64,000 bases of DNA, from positions 62,001-126,000 of the forward strand of contig JAFXEB010000033.1 in the NCBI GenBank assembly GCA_017521025.1. Direction: 5' to 3'. The stretch is from Clostridia bacterium. GTDB taxonomy: Bacteria > Bacillota > Clostridia > Oscillospirales > CAG-382. Position 1 is the first letter of the stretch; each line of letters opens with the position of its first letter. The notes below the pieces were generated by a model that ran no database searches, was not told the origin of the DNA, and was given only the letters and a program-made list of their open reading frames with translations. The position numbers and the translations under genes were made by a program. Of this stretch, positions 33,333 through 42,041 are shown piece by piece.

Positions 33333-33962
33333 TTATTTGGTGCCGAAAAGGCGGTCGCCCGCATCGCCAAGGCCGGGCACGATATAGCAATGGTCATTAA
33401 GCTTTTCGTCAAGACCTGCGGTATAGATGTCAACGTCAGGATGGTCCTCCTGCACACGCTTAACACCCTCGGGGGCGGAAACAAGGCACATAAGTCTTAT
33501 GTTCTTACAGCCCCTCTCCTTAAGCATACGGATAGCATCAGAAGCACTGCCGCCCGTAGCAAGCATAGGGTCGCATACTATAACGATACGTTCTTCGATA
33601 TCAACGGGGAGCTTACAATAATAAACAACGGGGTTGTGGGTCTCGGGGTCACGGTAAAGACCGATATGACCTATCTTTGCAACGGGGAGCAGGTTTACAA
33701 GTCCGTCTACCATGCCAAGACCTGCACGGAGGATGGGAACTATAGCAAGCTTTTTGCCCGCTATCTTTTTGCCTGTCATAGGGGTGAGGGGGGTCTCTAT
33801 CTGCACGTCATCAAGAGGAAGATCCCTCGTTACCTCGTAGCCCATAAGCATAGATATCTCGTTAAGCAGGGTTCTGAAATCCTTAGCGCCCGTATTCTTA
33901 TCACGCATTATGGTCAATTTATGCTGTACCAGCGGATGATCTACTACTACAAACTTTGCCAT
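33333..33962 (-). CDS. upp: Uracil phosphoribosyltransferase
   Basis: The 209-residue enzyme makes UMP from uracil and PRPP (pyrimidine salvage). Diagnostic motifs are [15 protein letters not shown] (N-terminal), [13 protein letters not shown] (about 74-86), the PRPP-binding [15 protein letters not shown] (about 130-144) and the C-terminal [18 protein letters not shown] 33962 is preferred over an in-frame start 10 codons upstream because of the AAGGGAG site and the usual N-terminus. Confidence 0.96.
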   Translation of the reverse strand: MAKFVVVDHPLVQHKLTIMRDKNTGAKDFRTLLNEISMLMGYEVTRDLPLDDVQIETPLTPMTGKKIAGKKLAIVPILRAGLGMVDGLVNLLPVAKIGHIGLYRDPETHNPVVYYCKLPVDIEERIVIVCDPMLATGGSASDAIRMLKERGCKNIRLMCLVSAPEGVKRVQEDHPDVDIYTAGLDEKLNDHCYIVPGLGDAGDRLFGTK

Positions 33963-34061
33963 ATCAATATCTCCCTTTACATTTTTCTTCATTATACCCC
34001 TTTTTTATCTCTTTTGCAAGACCCTTGGTGATAAAAGCAAAACGATTTTTTAAATGTGCGC

Positions 34062-34097
34062 AAAACGGCGAAGGTGTTATGCACCCTCGCCGTTTTT
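34062..34097. terminator. Intrinsic terminator downstream of the acyl-CoA ligase
   Basis: AACGGCGAAGGTG (34064-34076) pairs with CACCCTCGCCGTT (34082-34094), flanked by A and T runs, so it can act in both directions. Confidence 0.75.
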
Positions 34098-34143
34098 CAA
34101 GGAGAAGAAAACTTATATATATTATTTATTAAATATATATCGA

Positions 34144-35823
34144 TTACTTTCCGATAACCTCACGTCTCTTGATCTTTTTTGTGGTGGTCTTGGGGAACTC
34201 TGTATCTCTGAGGACTATCTTTGCTATCTTCTTATAGTGAGGAAGCTCCTTTAATGCGGCGGAAACGTCAGCCTTGAACACTGCCTCGGCATCCTTGCCG
34301 CCGTTGGGCATAGCGTCCTTATCGAGAAGCGCCTCACAGCAAAGGTCTACCTCTGCGCCCTTTTCGTTCTTTATAGAGTATACAACTGCGTCCTTAACAT
34401 AAGGGATGGCGTAGATGTAGTTCTCTATCTCCTCGGGATAGATATTCTTGCCGTTGTCCAGTATGATAAGGTTCTTCTTTCTGCCGGTGATGTAAAGCTT
34501 GCCGTCGGTGTAGTTGCCAAGGTCGCCCGTATGGAACCAGCCGTCCACAAGCACCTCCGCAGTCTGCTCGGGCTCCTTATAGTAGCCAAGCATAACAACG
34601 TCGCCCTTAACGCAGATCTCGCCGTTACCGTTTTCGTCACTGCCGTCTATCTTGACCTCAAGGCAAGGCAGAATGGCGCCTACGGAATTATAGTCATTAT
34701 CGTTAGCCTGATTGACTGATACGAGAGGGGAACACTCGGTTATACCGTAGCCTATCTCCATATCGATACCGATATTGGTAAAGAACTCAGCTACCTCTGC
34801 CCTTACGGGTGCGCCGCCGCACACTATCTGACGGAGCTCACCACCAAAATTGTCGATTATCTGCTTAAAGAACTTGCGGCGAAGGTCGATGCCAACCTTG
34901 CGGAGAACGTTGCTGACCTTAATCATAAAGTTGACGGTGCCGAGCTTACCCTTTTCCTCAAGAGCGTTCTGTACACGCTTATAGAAGAGCTCTGCAAAGG
35001 CAGGCACTACAAAGATATATACAGGCTTGTAAAGCTGGATATTCGCAAGCACTGCACGAAGAGACTCGTTAATGCAAATGCAGTTGTGCTTATGAATAGA
35101 AACGAGGATACCTATTACAGACTCGTAGGTGTGGTGGTAAGGAAGCACGGAGAGACAGCGGGTCTGTACCGTTTCAACCATCAGACCGTAATAGATGGCA
35201 GAACGAAGGTTATGCTGGGAAAGCATAACGCCCTTGGGGTTACCCGTGGTACCCGAGGTGTATACGAGCATCTTAAGCTCCATATCGCCCGTGGTAACGG
35301 AGGTGTATTCACTATAACCCTGCCCTGCAAGCTTTTTGCCCTCGTCAATGAGAGTGTTTATAGATACTGTGCCCTCACACTCACCGTCAAGACACACTAC
35401 AAGCTTAATATTTTCAAGCTCTTTTGCATCCGTAAGCATACGGGGAACAAGGTTTTTATCACAAAAGATAACACTGCTTTCACTGTGGTGAAGTATGTTG
35501 AGCATATCAGCCTCGGGCAGGTCCTTGTCAATAGGCACGTACATATTGGGACCGCAGAGAGTGCTGAGATAGGTAACTATCCAGTTATAGCTGTTGCTGC
35601 CCGAGCAGGCTATCTTACAGCCGTCCTTAAAACCCCTTGCCGCAAGAGCGTTGCCCAGATATACGGTCCGGTCATAAAATTCCTTACAGCCAACCTCTAC
35701 GACCTTACCTGCCACTTTATGCATAAACAGGGTTTTGTCACCCATAACGGCAACAGCCTTCTCCATCATTTCACGGATGGTCTCGATAGGCTCGACCTTA
35801 TTATATACTATCTTCTTAGCCAT
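34144..35823 (-). CDS. AMP-forming acyl-CoA ligase (long-chain fatty acid-CoA ligase type)
   Basis: The 559-residue adenylate-forming enzyme shows the P-loop-like YTSGTTGNPKGVML (about 190-203), the core GYGITECSP (about 358-366), the A7 motif GWFHTGDLG (about 425-433) and the KNLIILDNGKNIYPEEIE hinge and terminal region. It should activate a carboxylic acid as acyl-AMP and then acyl-CoA. The N-terminal layout is closest to fatty-acyl-CoA synthetases. No neighbouring lipid gene confirms the substrate. It is monocistronic with its own promoter at 35870. Confidence 0.88.
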   Translation of the reverse strand: MAKKIVYNKVEPIETIREMMEKAVAVMGDKTLFMHKVAGKVVEVGCKEFYDRTVYLGNALAARGFKDGCKIACSGSNSYNWIVTYLSTLCGPNMYVPIDKDLPEADMLNILHHSESSVIFCDKNLVPRMLTDAKELENIKLVVCLDGECEGTVSINTLIDEGKKLAGQGYSEYTSVTTGDMELKMLVYTSGTTGNPKGVMLSQHNLRSAIYYGLMVETVQTRCLSVLPYHHTYESVIGILVSIHKHNCICINESLRAVLANIQLYKPVYIFVVPAFAELFYKRVQNALEEKGKLGTVNFMIKVSNVLRKVGIDLRRKFFKQIIDNFGGELRQIVCGGAPVRAEVAEFFTNIGIDMEIGYGITECSPLVSVNQANDNDYNSVGAILPCLEVKIDGSDENGNGEICVKGDVVMLGYYKEPEQTAEVLVDGWFHTGDLGNYTDGKLYITGRKKNLIILDNGKNIYPEEIENYIYAIPYVKDAVVYSIKNEKGAEVDLCCEALLDKDAMPNGGKDAEAVFKADVSAALKELPHYKKIAKIVLRDTEFPKTTTKKIKRREVIGK

Positions 35824-35869
35824 AAAACACTTCTCCTTTAAATAACCACGTTATCTAATTTGCAAAACT

Positions 35870-35898
35870 ATTATAACTGATTATTATAATTATGTCAA
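35870..35898 (-). promoter_or_regulatory. Consensus promoter of the acyl-CoA ligase
   Basis: On the minus strand TTGACA (35898-35893) and TATAAT (35875-35870) are 17 bases apart. Confidence 0.8.
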
Positions 35899-35918
35899 TA
35901 GTTTTTGGCGCATTTTTG

Positions 35919-35947
35919 TTGACTTTTTTTATTGTTAGTGTTAGAAT
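35919..35947 (+). promoter_or_regulatory. Promoter of the DUF1836-ybaK-yhcC operon
   Basis: TTGACT (35919-35924), a 17-base spacer and TAGAAT (35942-35947), 21 bases before ATG 35969. Confidence 0.7.
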
Positions 35948-35968
35948 ACATTATCGGAGGTGCGAATA

Positions 35969-36493
35969 ATGTTTACTATTGACGACATAAAGGCATATAA
36001 GGCTCCCCGTTGGGACAGCTTGCCCGATATAGATCTGTATATGGATCAGGTTTTGGTGGTGCTGGAAAAGCATCTTTCTGTTTTTAAGCGTGATAAGGAA
36101 GAGAAGATCATCACCGCCGCTATGATAAACAACTACGTTAAGCAGAAGATCACCCTGCCCCCTGTTAATAAAAAATATACCCGACACCATCTTGCATACC
36201 TTTTTACTGTTTGCGTGCTGAAAAATATAATGGGGCTTTCGGATATATGCACCGGCATCGGTATGATAATGAACGGCAGGCACACGGCAGAGGCGTTTGA
36301 TATGTTTTGTGAATCCCTTGACGGGGCTTTGGCGCAGGCGTTTTTCGGGGAGCCGAGCAAGGAATGCAAGAGCGCTACCAACGAGGAAAAGCTTTTATCG
36401 GCTGTTACCGCCGCTGTAGCAAACACGCTGTACTGCCACTATCTTGTGGCAGAGATGCAGGGCAAGGGCACGGAGGCAGGCGATGGCAAGTAA
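35969..36493 (+). CDS. DUF1836 protein (MerR-like HTH)
   Basis: The 174-residue protein matches the DUF1836 pattern: a WDSLPDIDLYMDQVL start, the IITAAMINNYVKQKITLPP winged-helix-like segment (about 46-64) and YTRHHLAYLFTVCVLK (about 71-86). The family resembles MerR-type DNA-binding domains but has no established target. ATG 35969 has GGAGGTG upstream. It heads an operon with overlapping ybaK and yhcC. Confidence 0.82.
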   Translation: MFTIDDIKAYKAPRWDSLPDIDLYMDQVLVVLEKHLSVFKRDKEEKIITAAMINNYVKQKITLPPVNKKYTRHHLAYLFTVCVLKNIMGLSDICTGIGMIMNGRHTAEAFDMFCESLDGALAQAFFGEPSKECKSATNEEKLLSAVTAAVANTLYCHYLVAEMQGKGTEAGDGK

Positions 36494-36974
36494 AGCAGGT
36501 GCATCAAAGACCAACGCTATGAGAATGCTGGACGAGGCAGGCATAGAGTACAGGGCAATGGAATACGAATGGAGCGAGGATGACCTTTCGGGCATAAAGG
36601 TTGCCACCGCCATAGGTCTGCCCTGTGAGATGGTGTTTAAGACCCTTGTGGCTGTGGGCGACAAGACGGGGCATTGCGTTTTCTGCATACCCGCCGACGG
36701 GGAGCTTGACCTTAAAAAGGCAGCCAAGCACAGCGGAAACAAGCGGGTTGACCTGTTGCCCGTAAAGGAGCTGCTTCCTACTACGGGCTATATCAGGGGC
36801 GGTTGCTCCCCTATCGGGCTGAAAAAGCCTTTTCCCGTTTATTTTGACGAGACCTGTATTTTGTTTGACGAGATAACGATCAGCGCAGGCGTGAGGGGTA
36901 TACAGCTTCTTATTAATACCGAGGCACTGCTTAGATTTACGGGAGGCAAGGAATGTCCTCTTACTATGGAGTAA
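36483..36974 (+). CDS. ybaK: Cys-tRNA(Pro)/Cys-tRNA(Cys) deacylase, YbaK/EbsC family
   Basis: The 163-residue editing-domain protein has TNAMRMLDEAGIEYRAMEYEW at the N-terminus, the conserved EMVFKTLVAVGD (about 52-63) with the catalytic Lys, and YIRGGCSPIGLKKPFPVYFDE in the C-terminal half. YbaK removes Cys mis-charged on tRNA(Pro). The start codon overlaps the DUF1836 end by 11 bases and its 3' end overlaps yhcC by 22 bases, so all three are translationally linked. Confidence 0.92.
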   Translation: MASKAGASKTNAMRMLDEAGIEYRAMEYEWSEDDLSGIKVATAIGLPCEMVFKTLVAVGDKTGHCVFCIPADGELDLKKAAKHSGNKRVDLLPVKELLPTTGYIRGGCSPIGLKKPFPVYFDETCILFDEITISAGVRGIQLLINTEALLRFTGGKECPLTME

Positions 36975-37828
36975 ACGAGTATTTTCGCCGCCGTTTTGGA
37001 TGCAAGGTGTATAAGCTTGCCCTTGACGGCGGCTTTACCTGCCCAAACAGAGACGGTACCTTGGGATACGGAGGCTGCATATTCTGTCTTGAGGGCAGCG
37101 GCGCTTTTGCAGAAAGGACGGCAGAGAGCATTCACGAGCAGATAGAGCGTGCAAAGCTGAGAGTGAAGGCAAAAGCCGGCAAGGACGCAATGTATATCGC
37201 CTATTTTCAGTCATACACAAACACCTACGCACCCGTGGAGCGGCTGAGAGAGATATATATGCCTATCGCCGACAGATCAGATATCGCCGCAATATCTATT
37301 GGCACACGTCCCGATTGCCTGCCGCCCGAAACGGTAGAGCTATTGAGCGAGCTTAACAAGATGAAGCCTGTTATTGTGGAGCTTGGTCTGCAGACCGTAC
37401 ACGAAGAGTCTGCTGAGTATATACGCCGCCGCTACCCTCTTGAGTGCTACAACGACGGAGCACAGCGATTGAGGAGTGCGGGGATAGAGGTGGTTACTCA
37501 CGTAATTTTAGGTCTCCCAGGTGAAAGCGAGGAGATGATGCTGGAGACTGTGCGCCACGCCTGCAAATACAGCAACGGAATAAAGCTACAGCTTTTGCAC
37601 GTGCTGGAGGGCACAGACCTTGCCGAGGACTACAGAGCGGGTCTGTTTGAGGTGATGACCCTGCCACAATACGTGGCGCTGATCAAGCACTGTGTAGATA
37701 TTATTCCCGATGACATTGTCATACACCGTCTTACGGGCGACGGCGACAAGAAACATCTTATAGCGCCTCTTTGGAGCGGCGACAAAAAGCGTGTGCTTAA
37801 CGCCATTACAAAAGCGCTTGCAGAATAA
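36953..37828 (+). CDS. Radical SAM protein, YhcC/TIGR01212 family
   Basis: The 291-residue enzyme has FGCKVYKLALDGGFTCPNRDG and then GGCIFCLEGSG, giving the variant cluster motif CxnCxxC (Cys 29, 41 and 44) typical of this Elp3-like family. Later segments are SIGTRPDCLPPETVELL and VVTHVILGLPGESEEMM. The in vivo reaction is unknown. It is the last gene of the operon and is followed by a repeat-rich intergenic region. Confidence 0.9.
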   Translation: MSSYYGVNEYFRRRFGCKVYKLALDGGFTCPNRDGTLGYGGCIFCLEGSGAFAERTAESIHEQIERAKLRVKAKAGKDAMYIAYFQSYTNTYAPVERLREIYMPIADRSDIAAISIGTRPDCLPPETVELLSELNKMKPVIVELGLQTVHEESAEYIRRRYPLECYNDGAQRLRSAGIEVVTHVILGLPGESEEMMLETVRHACKYSNGIKLQLLHVLEGTDLAEDYRAGLFEVMTLPQYVALIKHCVDIIPDDIVIHRLTGDGDKKHLIAPLWSGDKKRVLNAITKALAE

Positions 37829-37890
37829 GGAATATATCGGGCATATTAACGCAGAAAGCACGAACCAAGGTGCCAGCCGTACTGAGTACG

Positions 37891-38039
37891 GAGCCGAGGT
37901 TCGTTCAAAGCAAAAATTATACAAAAATACGTGCAAGGGACGGCAAAGCGCCGTCCCTTGTTTCATCTTAAACCAAATAATATTCAATTTTTGTTGAACC
38001 AAATAATATTCAATTTTTGCGCTCTACGCAAATTTCACC
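37891..38039. repeat. Intergenic repeat, copy A (149 bp, with internal 26-bp tandem duplication)
   Basis: This stretch matches 38972-39094 nearly base for base, from GAGCCGAGGTTCGTTC to ACGCAAATTTCACC. It holds a strong hairpin (CAAGGGACGGC with GCCGTCCCTTG, about 37933-37960). Copy A is longer because the unit AACCAAATAATATTCAATTT is present twice (37971-37996 and 37997-38019). A short palindrome, CCGTACT-G-AGTACGG, abuts its left side (about 37877-37891). Confidence 0.85.
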
Positions 38040-38444
38040 ACTTCAGACCTCGTAGCGAGGGAAATATGTGTAGATTGGACGAACCGACCCCGAAGCTGTA
38101 CTAAGTACTGCGAGTTTTCGGTGTACCGTTTATATCGTGTAATATCGTTGAAAATTATTAATTTTTTCATTTCAAGTAATCTTCTTATAACTCTAAATCA
38201 ATCAAAAGGATGCTTTACTCTTTTAATAATCTTCATAACCCTAATTACTCTATGTTTAAGACAAAGAGTCATAATCCTTATATAATCATCATGATTAATA
38301 AGAGTCTTATATAAAGAAAAAGAGTCATAACGATTCTATAAAGAATCATAATGGCTCATAATACTTGTGTGCTTTTCATCAAAAATATTGTAATTTCATG
38401 GAATCATGTTATAATAAAAATATAAAGAAACGGAGGTATGAATA
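38040..38444. other. AT-rich spacer with short repeated motifs
   Basis: About 400 bases without a credible gene. It contains a GTACT-A-AGTAC palindrome (about 38096-38106) and, from about 38200, many TCATAA/GAGTC words repeated in both orientations. Base composition is far richer in A+T than the flanks. No RNA gene was recognised. Confidence 0.5.
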
Positions 38445-38801
38445 ATGGCAAAGGAAAAAATCAATTTACGGGACGAGTTGAAAGCTCACAAATTTGAATT
38501 TGATTTGTTGCAAAAAATTCCATGCACAAAACAAGAGAATAAGGAATACCAAAAGTTGTTGAAAGATGGCGGTACTCTTCCAGAGGGTGTTTATGCTTAT
38601 GTTTATGATAGTGGCGAAACATCAACAACAGAATTCTATACAATTTATGAAACTGACTTAACAGAATCTGAAATAAGAGAGTATCTTACATATAAACAAT
38701 TAAGTCTTATTAGAACAATAAAAAATTGTGTGATGTTCTTTACCGTTCTGACTATAATTGGAATGATTGCATACTTATTGATTATGATGAATGCTTTTTG
38801 A
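38445..38801 (+). CDS. Small membrane protein in an AT-rich islet
   Basis: The 118-residue protein starts after CGGAGG. Residues 1-90 are soluble and charged (LLQKIPCTKQENKEYQKLL; SGETSTTEFYTIYETDL), and one TM helix follows at about 97-116. No family is recognised. Codon use is strongly AT-biased compared with the genes on either side. The gene lies between two copies of an intergenic repeat, which points to acquisition from elsewhere. A terminator follows at 38821. Confidence 0.65.
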   Translation: MAKEKINLRDELKAHKFEFDLLQKIPCTKQENKEYQKLLKDGGTLPEGVYAYVYDSGETSTTEFYTIYETDLTESEIREYLTYKQLSLIRTIKNCVMFFTVLTIIGMIAYLLIMMNAF

Positions 38802-38820
38802 TTTGACATAACATACAAAA

Positions 38821-38937
38821 AGGGCTATGACATTTGTGTGTCATAGTCCTTTGAAAATAACTTGCACCAAGTTTACACCAAATGAAAAATTAGAGCAAAA
38901 GTAAAACCCCGAAAACCGTGATGGTTTCGGGGTTTTT
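38821..38937 (+). terminator. Two successive intrinsic terminators
   Basis: AGGGCTATGACA (38821-38832) pairs with TGTCATAGTCCT (38839-38850). AAAACCCCGAAAACC (38903-38917) pairs with GGTTTCGGGGTTTTT (38923-38937). Confidence 0.75.
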
Positions 38938-38971
38938 GATGTTCTTGAAATAATACAGATTATCTCTGCGA

Positions 38972-39094
38972 GAGCCGAGGTTCGTTCAAAGCAAAAATTA
39001 TGTAAAAATACGTGCAAGGGACGGCAAAGCGCCGTCCCTTGTTTCATCTTAAACCAAATAATATTCAATTTTTGCGCTCTACGCAAATTTCACC
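38972..39094. repeat. Intergenic repeat, copy B (123 bp)
   Basis: This is the second copy of the 37891-38039 repeat in the same orientation, with one AATATT-containing unit instead of two and about two substitutions near 39001. The hairpin CAAGGGACGGC/GCCGTCCCTTG lies at about 39015-39041. Confidence 0.85.
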
Positions 39095-39103
39095 GCTACG
39101 AGA

Positions 39104-40387
39104 TTAGCCCATGGCGTGGGTGAGATAATCCCCCCCGCTCGCCAGATTGTACTCATACTCCGCTACGGTGAGCTTGATACAGCAGCTAAGCACCTTTGCA
39201 GCCTTCTCGATATCTGCGAGAGGTGGGAAGGTGGGAGCTATACGCAGGTTGCTGTCGTTGGGGTCCTTGCCGTAAGGGAAGGTAGCGCCTGCGGCGGTAA
39301 GCGAAAGACCTGCATCGGCGGCAAGCTGAACAAGGCGCTTTGCACAGCCGTTGGGCAAATTAAGGCTTATAAAATAGCCACCGTTGGGACGTGTGTAATG
39401 AACGCCCTCAAGCTTGTTTATACCCTGACGGTCAAACTCACTGATTACTGCATCAAACTTTGGCTTGATAATGGCTCTGTGGCGCTTCATATGCTCGAAA
39501 AGGCTTTCCTTAGTGGGGAAAAGCTTTGCGTGGCGAAGCTGGTTGAGCTTATCGAAGCCGATGGTCTGGAAAGCAAGCTGCTTGGTAATGCTCTTTATAT
39601 TTGCCTCGCTGGATGCCATAGCCGCAAGACCCGAGCCGGGGAAGCTTATCTTAGAGGTAGATGTAAACTCGAAAAACATATTCTCGTTACCGTACTCAGC
39701 GGCAAGAGACAGTATCTCGGGGATGGTGTCGGGTGTGTCGGAAAGGTCGTGGATAGCGTAAGCGTTGTCCCAGAACACACGGAAATCCTTAGCCTTGGGC
39801 TTAAGGGCCGCAAAACGGCGGCATACGTCCATAGAATAGGTAACGCCGGAGGGGTTGCCGTACTTAGGCACGCACCAGATGCCCTTGATGGTCTCGTCCT
39901 CACCCACCAGCTTTTCAACCAAATTCATATCGGGTCCGTCATCCATCATAGGTACCTTTATCATATTGATGCCGAAATACTGACAGATGGCAAAATGTCT
40001 GTCATAGCCGGGGACGGGACACAAAAAGCTTATTTTGCCGTACTTTGACCAAGGCTTTTCACTGCCGATAACGCCGCTGAGCATAGCTCTTGCCATGGTA
40101 TCGTACATCATATTAAGGCTGGAGTTGCCGCCGACAATGATCTTCTCGGCAGGTACGCCGAGGATATCGGAGAAGATGCGCTTTGCCGCAGGGATACCGT
40201 CAAGTATACCGTAGTTACGGCAGTCGATACCGTCGCTTACGCAATCCTCTTTACAGGAAAGCACGCCAAGCAAAGGCTCCATCATATCAAGCTGTTCCTT
40301 GGCAGGCTTGCCACGGGTCATATCCAGCTTTAGTCCTAAGGCCTTGTAGCCTTCATATTCTTGTCTAAGTTCTGCAAGGGTTTTCAT
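39104..40387 (-). CDS. Aspartate-type aminotransferase (class I PLP enzyme)
   Basis: The 427-residue PLP enzyme has LDMTRGKPAKEQLDM at the N-terminus, PVPGYDRHFAIC, the cofactor and substrate strand YGNPSGVTYS, and the Schiff-base Lys in FTSTSKISFPGSG (about 250). YTRPNGGYFISLNLP lies in the C-terminal domain. The pattern matches the subgroup Ic aspartate aminotransferases (PF12897-like). It follows asnS by 33 bases on the same strand, linking aspartate metabolism to asparaginyl-tRNA charging. Confidence 0.88.
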   Translation of the reverse strand: MKTLAELRQEYEGYKALGLKLDMTRGKPAKEQLDMMEPLLGVLSCKEDCVSDGIDCRNYGILDGIPAAKRIFSDILGVPAEKIIVGGNSSLNMMYDTMARAMLSGVIGSEKPWSKYGKISFLCPVPGYDRHFAICQYFGINMIKVPMMDDGPDMNLVEKLVGEDETIKGIWCVPKYGNPSGVTYSMDVCRRFAALKPKAKDFRVFWDNAYAIHDLSDTPDTIPEILSLAAEYGNENMFFEFTSTSKISFPGSGLAAMASSEANIKSITKQLAFQTIGFDKLNQLRHAKLFPTKESLFEHMKRHRAIIKPKFDAVISEFDRQGINKLEGVHYTRPNGGYFISLNLPNGCAKRLVQLAADAGLSLTAAGATFPYGKDPNDSNLRIAPTFPPLADIEKAAKVLSCCIKLTVAEYEYNLASGGDYLTHAMG

Positions 40388-40420
40388 AATAAGGTCATAT
40401 CGCCTTTCGTAGATTTGCTT

Positions 40421-41827
40421 TTAGAACTCGGCACTGCCCGTAGTTCTGGGGAAAGCCTCAACGTCACGAATATTGCTCATACCCGTGATATACATAATAA
40501 GTCGCTCAAAGCCAAGACCGTAGCCTGCGTGACGGGTACCGCCGAACTTGCGCAGCTCAAGATACCACCAGTAGTCCTTTTCGTCAAGTCCCATCTCTGC
40601 GATCCTCTGCTGGAGCAGGTCAAGCCTCTCCTCCCTCTGAGAGCCGCCGATAAGCTCGCCAACGCCGGGCACCAGCATATCTGCCGCCGCAACGGTCTTG
40701 CCGTCATCGTTCATACGCATATAGAACGCCTTGATATCCTTGGGATAATCGGTAACGAATACAGGCTTGCAATAGACCTGCTCGGTCAGATAACGCTCAT
40801 GCTCGGTCTGCAGGTCACAGCCCCATGATACAGGATATTCAAACTTAACGCCGCTGTTTATAAGTATATCAACAGCCTCGGTATAGCTCACTCTGCCGAA
40901 ATCGCTGTTTACGATAGCCTCAAGTCTATCCTTAAGTCCCTTATCTATAAACTTGTTGAAGAACTCGATCTCCTCAGGACACTTCTCAAGCACATCCTTG
41001 ATAACGTACTTTGTCATAGCCTCTGCCGTATCCATATAATCATCGAGGTCTGCAAACGCCATCTCAGGCTCGATCATCCAGAACTCAGCCGCATGACGGG
41101 GGGTGTTGGAGTTCTCGGCACGGAAGGTAGGGCCAAAGGTATATACCTTGTTAAAGGCAAGGGCAAAGCACTCTGCCTGAAGCTGACCGCTTACGGTAAG
41201 GTTTGCAGACTTACAGAAAAAGTCCTTGGAATAGTCAACTGCGCCGTCCTCAGTATGGGGCAGGTCATTCATATCAAGAGTAGTAACACGGAACATCTCA
41301 CCCGCACCCTCACAGTCGCTGGTGGTGATGATGGGAGTGTTAACGTATACAAAGCCGTTCTCGGCAAAAAAGGCATGGATAGCCTGAGCGGCTACAGAGC
41401 GCACTCTGAACACTGCCGCAAAGGTGTTTGCACGGGGACGAAGATGTCCGATGGTACGCAAAAAGTCCATACCGTGCTTTTTGTTCTGCAAGGGATAGTC
41501 GGGAGCGGAAGAACCCTCAACGGTAACGGCGGAAGCCTTAAGCTCAAAGGGCTGTTTAGCCTCAGGCGTAAGGACGAAGGTACCGGTTACGATAAGGGAT
41601 GCGCCTATATTTTGAGAAGCGATTTCTTTGTAATTATTCAGAAGGCTCTCCTCAATCACTACCTGCAAATTAGTGAAACAGGTACCGTCGTTCAGCGATA
41701 TGAAGCCGAACATATTTGATGCACGCAAATTCTTTACCCAGCCGCCTACGGTAAGGGTTTTGCCCTCATACTCAGCGGGGGAAGCACAAAGCGCACTGAC
41801 TGTGGTAAGCTGTTTTTTGATAGCCAT
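40421..41827 (-). CDS. asnS: Asparaginyl-tRNA synthetase
   Basis: The 468-residue class IIb synthetase has an OB-fold anticodon domain (about 15-110; [20 protein letters not shown]), motif 2 ([20 protein letters not shown]) and motif 3 ([18 protein letters not shown] and FPRT at the C-terminus). It charges tRNA(Asn) directly. ATG 41827 follows GGAGGT. No T-box-like leader is present: the promoter at 41865-41893 lies only about 40 bases upstream. Confidence 0.96.
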   Translation of the reverse strand: MAIKKQLTTVSALCASPAEYEGKTLTVGGWVKNLRASNMFGFISLNDGTCFTNLQVVIEESLLNNYKEIASQNIGASLIVTGTFVLTPEAKQPFELKASAVTVEGSSAPDYPLQNKKHGMDFLRTIGHLRPRANTFAAVFRVRSVAAQAIHAFFAENGFVYVNTPIITTSDCEGAGEMFRVTTLDMNDLPHTEDGAVDYSKDFFCKSANLTVSGQLQAECFALAFNKVYTFGPTFRAENSNTPRHAAEFWMIEPEMAFADLDDYMDTAEAMTKYVIKDVLEKCPEEIEFFNKFIDKGLKDRLEAIVNSDFGRVSYTEAVDILINSGVKFEYPVSWGCDLQTEHERYLTEQVYCKPVFVTDYPKDIKAFYMRMNDDGKTVAAADMLVPGVGELIGGSQREERLDLLQQRIAEMGLDEKDYWWYLELRKFGGTRHAGYGLGFERLIMYITGMSNIRDVEAFPRTTGSAEF

Positions 41828-41864
41828 AAATAACCTCCTGCTTGTTTATATTTATACAAAAATT

Positions 41865-41893
41865 ATTATACATTTTACACCGAACTTTTACAA
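41865..41893 (-). promoter_or_regulatory. Promoter of asnS
   Basis: On the minus strand TTGTAA (41893-41888) and TATAAT (41870-41865) are 17 bases apart. Confidence 0.65.
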
Positions 41894-41988
41894 GTGGCAA
41901 TTTTGTACTGCTTTGACCGATTATGTGCCGCCCTTTTGTGCATTTTAACGAAGCAAAACCGTGCGCCCTTACCTGCCGTAAAAGCAGT

Positions 41989-42020
41989 GCCGCCCGAGGG
42001 AGCATACTCCCTCGGGCGGC
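41989..42020 (-). terminator. Strong hairpin downstream of the glycosidase gene
   Basis: GCCGCCCGAGGGAG (41989-42002) pairs perfectly with CTCCCTCGGGCGGC (42007-42020), followed on the minus strand by a short T-containing stretch. Confidence 0.75.
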
Positions 42021-42041
42021 TGTTCATTTTGCGGATCTTTT

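Noticed and set aside
38200-38380. CRISPR-like array in the AT-rich spacer with repeated TCATAA/GAGTC words
   Set aside because: The repeated words are short, irregularly spaced and in both orientations. There are no constant repeats with unique spacers and no cas gene in the window.
38855-38890. Possible 3' tail of a phage or element integrase (plus-strand frame ending LHQVYTK)
   Set aside because: Only about ten codons are open between stops, and no catalytic tyrosine recombinase motifs are present. It is too short to support a call.
41828-41930. T-box leader ahead of asnS
   Set aside because: The promoter gives a leader of only about 40 bases, with no T-box sequence or terminator/antiterminator pair.
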